Of a DNA stretch of 5,751 nucleotides, positions 1-4,542 are shown in pieces. Within the stretch, counting starts at the first letter, position 1. Each line of letters starts with the position of its first letter. The DNA lies in NCBI GenBank assembly GCA_030831135.1, contig JAURLR010000313.1, forward strand, positions 1 through 5,751, given 5' to 3'. Source of the DNA: Alphaproteobacteria bacterium. GTDB lineage: Bacteria; Pseudomonadota; Alphaproteobacteria; UBA6615. The notes below the pieces were generated by a model, which ran no database searches, was not told the DNA's origin, and worked only from the letters and a program-made list of their open reading frames with translations. The translations under genes were made by a program, and so were the position numbers.

Positions 1-11
1 GCCGCCTCTTG

Positions 12-42
12 ATGACACGTGATCGCTTTCCTACATTAGAAT
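12..42 (+). promoter_or_regulatory. Putative sigma-70 promoter of the peroxiredoxin gene
   Basis: ATGACA (12-17) matches the -35 consensus in five of six bases and TAGAAT (37-42) matches the -10 in five of six. The 19-nt spacer is longer than ideal, so the promoter may be weak or need an activator. The -10 lies inside the palindrome at 35-51. The predicted start near 49 would leave a leader of about 43 nt before the ATG at 92. Seen by eye only; the region upstream of the window is not available. Confidence 0.4.
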
Positions 43-51
43 TATTCTAAT
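35..51. promoter_or_regulatory. Fur-family (Irr/PerR-type) operator
   Basis: ATTAGAATTATTCTAAT is a perfect inverted repeat: two 8-bp arms around a single central T. It agrees at 15 of 17 positions with the alphaproteobacterial Irr box (ICE) as I remember it, TTTAGAAYNRTTCTAAA, and is close to the PerR box TTATAATNATTATAA. It covers the proposed -10 of the peroxiredoxin promoter, so a bound regulator would be expected to repress. Control of a peroxide-removing enzyme by an iron- or peroxide-sensing Fur-family protein makes biological sense. Which family member binds cannot be told from the sequence. Confidence 0.6.
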
Positions 52-91
52 AACAGCAGCGGCGCAGACCGCTGCAGAACAGGAAAGAATT

Positions 92-643
92 ATGATCGGC
101 AGAAAAACCCCCAACGTGACCCTGAAAACACGCATCCGCGATGAATCCATCGGCGGCGACAACCCCTATCGCTGGGAAATGGTGCAGACCGATGACCTTT
201 TCAAAGGCAAACGGGTTGTTCTCTTCTCCCTGCCCGGCGCCTTCACTCCGACCTGCTCGACCTTCCAGCTTCCCGATTTCGAGAAGATGCATGGCGAATT
301 CCAGGATAACGGGATCGACGCGATTTACTGCATCGCCGTCAACGATGCCTTCGTGATGAATGCCTGGGCCCGGCAGCAGGGCCTGCAGAACGTTCAGGTG
401 ATCCCGGACGGTTCGGGCGAATTCACCCGCAAGATGGGTATGCTGGTGGCCAAGGACAATCTCGGCTTCGGCATGCGGTCCTGGCGCTACGCCGCCATCG
501 TGAATGATGGCGTTGTCGAGCAGTGGTTCGAGGAACCCGGTTTCGAAGACAATTGCGAGACCGACCCCTACGGGATGACCTCCCCCCAGAACGTGCTCGA
601 ATCCCTTGTGAGCGCCGTGACGGACAAACAGGACGCCGCCTGA
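92..643 (+). CDS. Type II (Prx5-like) peroxiredoxin
   Basis: This is a 183-residue cytosolic thiol peroxidase that reduces hydrogen peroxide and alkyl hydroperoxides to water or alcohols, usually using glutathione/glutaredoxin or thioredoxin in this family. The active-site segment PGAFTPTCS carries the peroxidatic Cys55. The GMRSWRY segment (about 127-133) supplies the conserved arginine region. Cys80 lies 25 residues after Cys55, the same spacing as the catalytic and resolving cysteines of plant type II peroxiredoxins, so it is probably the resolving cysteine. A third cysteine is at 155. There is no fused glutaredoxin domain, and the length is slightly above the common 160-175. AGGAAAG (81-87) gives a good ribosome binding site 4 nt before the ATG. 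The gene stands alone, with a Fur-family-type palindrome in its promoter and a strong hairpin after the stop. The family assignment is firm; the electron donor is not known. Confidence 0.95.
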   Translation: MIGRKTPNVTLKTRIRDESIGGDNPYRWEMVQTDDLFKGKRVVLFSLPGAFTPTCSTFQLPDFEKMHGEFQDNGIDAIYCIAVNDAFVMNAWARQQGLQNVQVIPDGSGEFTRKMGMLVAKDNLGFGMRSWRYAAIVNDGVVEQWFEEPGFEDNCETDPYGMTSPQNVLESLVSAVTDKQDAA

Positions 644-670
644 CCGAAGCGTCCCGGAACCGCAAAGATA

Positions 671-698
671 AAGGCCCGGCTGCATGCAGCCGGGCCTT
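671..698. terminator. Hairpin terminator shared by the peroxiredoxin and tRNA-Gly genes
   Basis: A perfect 28-nt palindrome with two 14-nt arms, AAGGCCCGGCTGCA and its complement; the central bases would open into a small loop. It lies 28 nt after the peroxiredoxin stop and 8 nt beyond the 3' end of the convergent tRNA gene. Neither side has a long U-tract: the plus side continues CGTCTAT and the minus side TATCTTTG. Termination in both directions is likely from the position and stem strength, but the efficiency is uncertain. Confidence 0.7.
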
Positions 699-706
699 CG
701 TCTATC

Positions 707-781
707 TGGAGCGGGAAACGAGATTCGAACTCGCGACCCTCACGTTGGCAACGTGATGCTCTACCACTGAGCTATTCCCGC
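707..781 (-). tRNA. tRNA-Gly(GCC)
   Basis: Read on the minus strand, the 75 nt fold into a complete cloverleaf: acceptor stem GCGGGAA/TTCCCGC (7 bp), D-arm GCTC/GAGC, anticodon arm TCACG/CGTGA with loop TTGCCAA (anticodon GCC), a five-base variable region, and T-arm GCGAG/CTCGT with the TTCGAAT loop (one G-U pair). The discriminator base is T and the 3' CCA is encoded in the gene (707-709). The tRNA reads GGC and GGT glycine codons. It converges with the peroxiredoxin gene, and a hairpin terminator follows 8 nt beyond its 3' end. Confidence 0.97.
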
Positions 782-794
782 GTCGTGAAGCGGG

Positions 795-823
795 ACATAA
801 CCGCAACCGGCGCATGATTTCAA
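795..823 (-). promoter_or_regulatory. Possible promoter of tRNA-Gly
   Basis: On the minus strand TTGAAA (818-823) is a fair -35, followed after 17 nt by TTATGT (795-800), or after 18 nt by TATGTC, as a poor -10. The tRNA 5' end is 13 nt further on. The position suits a tRNA promoter, but the -10 match is weak. Confidence 0.3.
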
Positions 824-861
824 GTGGTCATGTGACAATTCCGTACAGGAACCAAAACCGC

Positions 862-867
862 TATATC
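862..867 (+). promoter_or_regulatory. Possible -10 element for a leaderless deacylase mRNA
   Basis: TATATC is a good -10-like hexamer whose expected transcription start, about 7 nt downstream, coincides with the ATG at 874. No convincing -35 is visible at the right distance (TTCCGT at 839-844 is poor). The absence of any Shine-Dalgarno sequence before 874 agrees with leaderless translation. Confidence 0.3.
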
Positions 868-873
868 GGGCCC

Positions 874-1377
874 ATGACCCAAGAACACCCCATTGAGGCC
901 CCCTTGCTGGCCCGGTTACGCCAACTCGCTATCGAAATAGAGATGCATCGGCACGCCCCGTTACACACGGTGGAGGAGTCCCGGGCCCTGCGCGGCACCA
1001 TGCCCGGCAGCCATATCAAGAACCTGTTTCTGCGCGACAAGAAGCGCCAGCAATGGCTCGTGACCGTGCCCGAAGACGCAAAAGTCGACCTGAAAGCCCT
1101 GCGTCATGTTCTGGGGGCCAGCGGAAACCTGAGTTTTGGCAGCGCCGAACTTCTCGAAACCGCTCTGGGGGTCAAACCCGGTTCGGTCACGCCCTTTGCC
1201 GTGCTGAACGACCCCGAGGGCCAGGTCGAGATGGTCTTGGCCAACAGCGTCCTCGCGGCAGATCCGGTGCACGCGCACCCCTTGCACAACGAAGCCACAG
1301 TCGCGATCGGGCGTGATGATCTGCTGCGTTTTCTGGAGGCCTGCGATCATCCGCCGCGCCTGATTGACCTGCCCTGA
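874..1377 (+). CDS. ProX/YbaK-family aminoacyl-tRNA deacylase
   Basis: This 167-residue cytosolic protein resembles the free-standing editing proteins of the prolyl-tRNA synthetase INS/YbaK superfamily, which remove wrongly attached alanine (ProXp-ala) or related amino acids from tRNA-Pro. The motif HIKNLFLRDKK (47-57) contains the conserved lysine (Lys49) of this group. GVKPGSVTPF (99-108) is the substrate-binding loop, and HAHPLHNEATVAI near the C-terminus is also typical. The open frame extends up to an ATG at 814, but the ATG at 874 gives the usual family length. The extra 20 residues (MISSGHVTIPYRNQ...) look unlike family N-termini, and 814 also has no ribosome binding site. The gene is transcribed divergently from tRNA-Gly and a palindromic repeat begins 11 nt after its stop. 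The family is clear; the exact mischarged substrate is inferred. Confidence 0.9.
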   Translation: MTQEHPIEAPLLARLRQLAIEIEMHRHAPLHTVEESRALRGTMPGSHIKNLFLRDKKRQQWLVTVPEDAKVDLKALRHVLGASGNLSFGSAELLETALGVKPGSVTPFAVLNDPEGQVEMVLANSVLAADPVHAHPLHNEATVAIGRDDLLRFLEACDHPPRLIDLP

Positions 1378-1388
1378 CCCTCCGGCAG

Positions 1389-1478
1389 CGTCATTGCGAG
1401 GCGCGAGAGCGACGACGCAATCCAGTCAGCACCGCCCGTTGGCACTGGATTGCTTCGCCCTGAGGGCTCGCAATGACG
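1389..1478. repeat. Palindromic intergenic repeat, copy A (90 bp)
   Basis: The outer 12 bp CGTCATTGCGAG (1389-1400) and CTCGCAATGACG (1467-1478) are exact inverted repeats. The inner 10 bp GCAATCCAGT (1417-1426) and ACTGGATTGC (1444-1453) are also exact inverted repeats. Each half can fold alone: ATTGCG/CGCAAT (1393-1398 with 1416-1421) on the left, and ATTGC/GCAAT enclosing GCCC-TGA-GGGC (1457-1467) on the right. It begins 11 nt after the deacylase stop. The form is that of the short dispersed palindromes found in many Proteobacteria, which can act as terminators or 3' stabilisers. There is no ORF inside, so it would be non-autonomous if mobile. Copy number in the genome cannot be seen here. 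Confidence 0.85.
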
Positions 1479-1582
1479 TAAACATGGCAGAACGACGCCC
1501 ACACAGGGCTTGATACCCCGGGCGCAAGGCTCCATCTTCTGGCTCAACAACCAATACATCCGAACGAAAAAGAGTGGACGCT

Positions 1583-2524
1583 ATGGACCCCATCGTCACA
1601 GACGCCAATGCCCCCGTCTCCGCCGCGGGTGGCGCAGACATCATCAAGGATTCCGACCAGACCCAATTCATGGCGGACGTGATCGAAGCATCACGCGACG
1701 TCCCGGTCATTGTCGATTTCTGGGCGACATGGTGCGGGCCCTGTAAGACCCTCGGCCCAATCATCGAGAAGGTCGTCCAGAACGCCGGTGGCGCCGTGCG
1801 CCTGGTAAAGATCGATGTCGACAAGGCCCCGGATATTTCGGCCCAGCTCCAGATCCAGTCGATCCCGACCGTTTATGCGTTCAAGGATGGACAGCCCGTG
1901 GATGGCTTTCAGGGCGCATTGCCCGAGAGCCAGGTTCAGGCCTGGGTCGATGCCTTGATCCAGAAGCATGGCGGTGTCGTCGATGCCGGGCCGTCGCCGA
2001 TCGACGCAGCGCTGGATACCGCCGACGCCGCCCTGGCCGAAAACGACATCGCCAATGCGGGCGGCCTCTACGCCGAGATTCTCAATCAGGATGCCGACAA
2101 CAAGCGCGCGCTTGCGGGCCTGATCCGCGCCTATCTGAAAGCCGGGCAGACCGAAAAAGCCCGGGCCATCGTCGATCAGGCAAGCCCCGAATCCCAGGCC
2201 GCCGATGACGTGGCCGGCGCCATCGCAGCGCTGGAGCTGGCCGAGGCGGGCAGTGCCATGGCCGGGGAAATCGATTCCCTGCGGGCCAAGATGGAAGCCG
2301 ACCCGGCTGACAACCAGGCCCGGTTTGATTTTGCCGTTGCCGCCTTTGCCACCAATGATGCCGAAGCGGCCATTGATGCGCTGGTGGAGATCATCCGCCG
2401 CAAGCGTGACTGGAACGAGGATGCGGCCCGCACCGAACTTCTGAAGGTTTTCGAGGCACTGGGTCCGACCGATCCGCAAACCGTCGCCGGGCGCCGCAAG
2501 CTGTCATCGGTGCTGTTCGCATGA
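1583..2524 (+). CDS. cnoX: CnoX-type thioredoxin-TPR co-chaperone/oxidoreductase
   Basis: This 313-residue protein has an N-terminal thioredoxin domain (about 20-110) and a C-terminal TPR-like helical region (about 120-313) rich in alanine and acidic residues, the layout and size of CnoX (YbbN). CnoX proteins hold unfolding or oxidised proteins and pass them to DnaK or GroEL. The active-site segment WATWCGPCK has both cysteines (Cys51, Cys54), and the cis-proline of the IPTV motif is at 95. It should therefore be redox-active, as reported for Caulobacter CnoX and unlike the E. coli protein, which lacks the CXXC pair. No signal peptide is present. A GTG at 1574 is in frame, but the purine-rich AAAAAGAGTGG (1566-1576) is correctly placed for the ATG at 1583 and too close to the GTG. 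It is the first gene of a four-gene operon and its stop overlaps the next start (ATGA). Confidence 0.9.
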   Translation: MDPIVTDANAPVSAAGGADIIKDSDQTQFMADVIEASRDVPVIVDFWATWCGPCKTLGPIIEKVVQNAGGAVRLVKIDVDKAPDISAQLQIQSIPTVYAFKDGQPVDGFQGALPESQVQAWVDALIQKHGGVVDAGPSPIDAALDTADAALAENDIANAGGLYAEILNQDADNKRALAGLIRAYLKAGQTEKARAIVDQASPESQAADDVAGAIAALELAEAGSAMAGEIDSLRAKMEADPADNQARFDFAVAAFATNDAEAAIDALVEIIRRKRDWNEDAARTELLKVFEALGPTDPQTVAGRRKLSSVLFA

Positions 2525-3189
2525 CCGGAGACGCGGCTGCCAACGCCTTGCCGGTCGAGCTACCGCTCTTTCCGCTCAACGGCGTCTTGCTGCTGCCGCG
2601 CGGCACCCTGCCGCTTAATGTTTTCGAACCCCGCTATCTGGCCATGGTCGATGCCGCACTGTCGGGCGACCGGATGATCGGGATCGTGCAACCCGCAGCC
2701 GACGGGGTTGCGGGCCTCAGCGCACCAGACGGCACCAATCTGTATCGAACCGGCTGCGTTGGACGTATTCGCGTCTTCGAAGAAACCGATGACGGACGTT
2801 ACATGATCGAGCTGCGCGGGCTGTGCCGGTTTGACATCACCGAGGAGATCGAGCCGCGCGACGGCTATCGCCGTATCCGGCCCGACTACAGCCGGTTCAC
2901 CGCCGACCTCGGTCCGGTTCCCGATACACCGATGGAACGGGACCGGCTGCTCACAAGCCTGAAAGGGTATTTCGAACTGCAGAACATCGCGGCTGACTGG
3001 GACGCACTTCTCAAGACTCCCGATGATCGCCTGATCACGACGCTGGCCATGGCCTGTCCTTTCGATCCCGCCGAAAAGCAGGTCCTGCTCGAAAGTGAAA
3101 CCATCGCGCAGCAGTGCAAGCTGCTGATCGGGTTTATTGAATCGACGCTGCGGGCTGACAACGACAACGGCCCGTCGGCCCTGAACTGA
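2521..3189 (+). CDS. Stand-alone Lon N-terminal (substrate-binding) domain protein
   Basis: This is a 222-residue cytosolic protein. The N-terminal segment LPLFPLNGVLLLPRGTLPLNVFEPRY (about 14-39) is the signature start of the PUA-like LAN domain found at the N-terminus of Lon protease. IGIVQP and the FEETDDGRYMIELRGLCRFDI stretch continue the same fold, followed by a helical C-terminal half. The ATPase and peptidase parts of Lon are absent, so it cannot degrade proteins alone; the length is normal for this stand-alone family. In Lon the domain helps bind substrates. A role as adaptor or substrate binder is inferred and the real function is unknown. Its ATG overlaps the cnoX stop by 4 nt, implying translational coupling with a chaperone-like protein. 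Confidence 0.9.
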   Translation: MTGDAAANALPVELPLFPLNGVLLLPRGTLPLNVFEPRYLAMVDAALSGDRMIGIVQPAADGVAGLSAPDGTNLYRTGCVGRIRVFEETDDGRYMIELRGLCRFDITEEIEPRDGYRRIRPDYSRFTADLGPVPDTPMERDRLLTSLKGYFELQNIAADWDALLKTPDDRLITTLAMACPFDPAEKQVLLESETIAQQCKLLIGFIESTLRADNDNGPSALN

Positions 3190-3198
3190 GGACGCATT

Positions 3199-3393
3199 AT
3201 GGTGCCGCCTACTGCCACAACGGTTGATCCCAAGCTGCTCGAAATTCTTGTCTGCCCCCTGACCAAGGGCCCGCTGACCTATGACGAAGCTGCGCAGGAA
3301 CTGATCAGCAAACAGGCCGGCCTCGCCTATCCGATCCGCGATGGCATCCCGATCATGCTGGCCGAGGAAGCCCGCGCGCTGGATGCGGATTGA
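3199..3393 (+). CDS. Trm112 family protein (UPF0434, YcaR-like)
   Basis: This 64-residue protein has the family core [17 protein letters not shown] (10-26) followed by [12 protein letters not shown] (about 43-54). In eukaryotes and archaea Trm112 is a small partner that activates methyltransferases acting on tRNA, rRNA or release factors; the role of the bacterial proteins is less certain. Only one cysteine is present (Cys19). The four zinc-binding cysteines of some relatives are missing, so zinc binding is unlikely, and this looks usual for alphaproteobacterial members. GAGGA (3188-3192) lies 6 nt before the ATG and overlaps the stop of the upstream gene. The short gap supports co-transcription. 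Confidence 0.92.
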   Translation: MVPPTATTVDPKLLEILVCPLTKGPLTYDEAAQELISKQAGLAYPIRDGIPIMLAEEARALDAD

Positions 3394-3401
3394 TCGTGAC
3401 A

Positions 3402-3764
3402 ATGAACAACCTCGTCCACGCGACCGAGCTGCGCTACAGCAAGGACAGCAAAGCCCTGACCGTTGCCTTCGACGACGGCACGCGCTTCGAGCTGCCCGCC
3501 GAGTATATGCGGGTCTACAGCCCGTCCGCCGAAGTGCGCGGGCACGGTGCAGACGAACGCAAGATCCTGGCCGGACGCCGCCATGTGGGCATCATGAAAA
3601 TCGAGCCCGTGGGCAATTACGCGGTGCAGATTCATTTTGACGACCTGCACGACACCGGCCTGTTCAGCTGGGCCTATCTGCACGAGCTGGGCACCAAATA
3701 TGACGCCTGGTGGGCACAGTATCTGAAAGACCTGGACGCACGGGGACTTTCAAGGGACCCCTAA
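3402..3764 (+). CDS. DUF971 (GBBH-like N-terminal domain) protein
   Basis: From the ATG at 3402 this protein has 120 residues. The DUF971 pattern is clear: ELRYSKDSKALTVAFDDG, LPAEYMRVYSPSAEV, a VGIMKIEPVGNYAVQ strand and FDDLHDTGLFSWAYLHELG. The domain occurs at the N-terminus of gamma-butyrobetaine hydroxylase and at the C-terminus of the plant Fe-S carrier HCF101, so a role in metal or Fe-S handling is often suspected; the function here is unknown. Upstream in-frame starts are GTG at 3396 and TTG at 3390, the latter overlapping the trm112 stop; GGA at 3387-3389 could serve either. The start is therefore uncertain by up to four codons. It is the last gene of the operon. Confidence 0.9.
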   Translation: MNNLVHATELRYSKDSKALTVAFDDGTRFELPAEYMRVYSPSAEVRGHGADERKILAGRRHVGIMKIEPVGNYAVQIHFDDLHDTGLFSWAYLHELGTKYDAWWAQYLKDLDARGLSRDP

Positions 3765-3801
3765 AGGCTTTCATTTCACCGCTAACTCTCAGGGAGCTAA
3801 C

Positions 3802-4089
3802 GTGACTGGCTTTGTCTATATCTTGGCAAGCAGCCGACACGGCACGCTTTACATCGGCGTGACAAACAATCTGGTCCGCCGCGTATTCGAGCACCGGACA
3901 GATAGCGCGTTTAGCTTCACCTCGCTGCACCGCATCCATCGCCTTGTCTATTTTGAGAGCCACGACACGATGCCCCTCGCCATAGCGAGAGAAAAGCAAC
4001 TCAAAAAATGGAACCGCGATTGGAAAATTCGTCTGATCGAGGAAAACAATCCGGATTGGAGTGATCTCTATGACGGGATAGCAACCTGA
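3802..4089 (+). CDS. Small GIY-YIG nuclease (YhbQ/UPF0213-like)
   Basis: This 95-residue single-domain protein is of the GIY-YIG endonuclease superfamily. The catalytic pattern is intact: Tyr6 in FVYIL, Tyr17 in LYIGVTNN, Arg27 and His31 in RRVFEHR, and the metal-binding Glu64 in AREKQLKKW. The C-terminus KIRLIEENNPDWSDLY is typical of short stand-alone members, whose biological role is mostly unknown (DNA repair or nucleic-acid processing is suspected). The start is GTG, with AGGGAG (3791-3796) 5 nt upstream, the best ribosome binding site for this frame. It lies 37 nt after the DUF971 gene and has visibly more A+T than that gene, which suggests separate acquisition. A palindromic repeat begins 10 nt after its stop. 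No DNA-binding domain or homing-intron context is present. Confidence 0.92.
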   Translation: MTGFVYILASSRHGTLYIGVTNNLVRRVFEHRTDSAFSFTSLHRIHRLVYFESHDTMPLAIAREKQLKKWNRDWKIRLIEENNPDWSDLYDGIAT

Positions 4090-4099
4090 ATCTGATATC

Positions 4100-4191
4100 C
4101 GTCGTTCCCGCGAAGGCGGGAACCCATTTCCTCAGGCGTTCATCCTGATACCCGGCAGCGCAAATGGACTCCCGCCTTCGCGGGAGTGACG
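4100..4191. repeat. Palindromic intergenic repeat, copy B (92 bp)
   Basis: The 30-nt arms (4100-4129 and 4162-4191) are inverted repeats identical at 26 of 30 positions, separated by 32 nt. Each arm also forms its own perfect 8-bp hairpin: GTTCCCGC-GAAG-GCGGGAAC (4104-4123) and ACTCCCGC-CTTC-GCGGGAGT (4168-4187). The differences between the arms fall so that both local hairpins stay perfect. The ends CGTCGTT and GTGACG resemble those of the repeat at 1389-1478. It starts 10 nt after the GIY-YIG stop and may serve as that gene's terminator. The sequence type is familiar as a dispersed repeat in many Proteobacteria; copy number here is unknown. Confidence 0.85.
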
Positions 4192-4284
4192 ATTGAGCTT
4201 CTGAGACTTTCCCACAAATCGATTCACAACAAATTCCGGAGCAAGCCCTTTCAGATCCAACGGCAAAAATTCTCTGATTGAAGG

Positions 4285-4482
4285 AGCCACCGCTGCACGG
4301 CAGGATACAGCAGTGGCTGGGGGTGTAGCCCGCCTTGGTTACGCCCTACCGCGTCGCGCCGGGGCCATTCAGCTTGTCAGGCAGGCTCCGGCGCACAACC
4401 ACCACCAATTTGACAGATTCCCTCGGCTCAATCGTGCCGGTGTCCGGTTAGTCAGTTGAAACATGGGGATAAGCCCCATTTT
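4285..4482 (+). ncRNA. Candidate structured RNA in the 4192-4542 intergenic region
   Basis: Three strong stem-loops follow one another. Stem 1 pairs 4285-4295 with 4308-4318 (10 of 11 bp). Stem 2 pairs 4321-4330 with 4337-4346 (10 bp, 6-nt loop). Stem 3 pairs 4356-4366 with 4384-4394 (11 bp, 17-nt loop). A terminator-like hairpin plus TTTT ends at 4482. Stems 2 and 3 include three G-U pairs if the plus strand is transcribed, which would be A-C mismatches on the minus strand; stem 1 has one C-A mismatch that favours the minus strand, so the balance supports plus. I recognise no known RNA family (not tmRNA, SRP RNA, RNase P RNA or a familiar riboswitch) and no clear promoter. A stop-free frame crosses the stretch but has no good start. 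It could also be a decayed element. Confidence 0.35.
4463..4482 (+). terminator. Intrinsic terminator, possibly bidirectional
   Basis: ATGGGG (4463-4468) pairs with CCCCAT (4474-4479) around the loop ATAAG, and a T-run extends over 4479-4482 on the plus strand. The minus-strand side reads GTTTC, so the hairpin may also end transcription of the UbiH-type gene, whose stop is about 60 nt away. The stem is short (6 bp) but GC-rich. It is the only terminator-like signal between the two converging transcripts. Confidence 0.55.
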
Positions 4483-4542
4483 GTCTACGAGAGGCCGTTT
4501 CTGCACAAGTCGCAACCTGCGATTTTGCGTTCGCGCGATGGG

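Noticed and set aside
839..851. TTCC-N5-GGAA inverted repeat before the deacylase as an operator
   Set aside because: Four-base arms only, and it does not fit the alphaproteobacterial LexA pattern GTTC-N7-GTTC or another motif I know.
814..873. N-terminal extension of the deacylase from the ATG at 814
   Set aside because: No ribosome binding site, residues unlike the family, and the start at 874 gives the normal length.
1510..1538. Promoter TTGATA-N17-CATCTT for the cnoX operon
   Set aside because: The -35 is good but the -10 matches in only three of six positions, so it was not listed. The operon promoter should nevertheless lie in 1479-1570, or transcription enters from upstream.
1691..2479. 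Long minus-strand ORF opposite cnoX
   Set aside because: It is an antisense shadow of a well-supported thioredoxin-TPR gene, glycine-rich as such shadows usually are.
2560..3402. Long minus-strand ORF opposite the Lon-domain and Trm112 genes
   Set aside because: It overlaps two recognised genes and its product has no family features.
3742..3761. GGGG...CCCC hairpin at the end of the DUF971 gene as a terminator
   Set aside because: Only four pairs with a 12-nt loop and no T-run; too weak.
3781..3801. Direct repeat GCTAAC (3781-3786 and 3796-3801) before the GIY-YIG start
   Set aside because: Six bases twice is expected by chance; the second copy lies between the ribosome binding site and the start codon.
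4205..4459. Stop-free plus-strand frame across the structured intergenic region
   Set aside because: It has no ATG start, no ribosome binding site, codon use unlike the neighbours and no recognised family; the pairing structure explains the stretch better.
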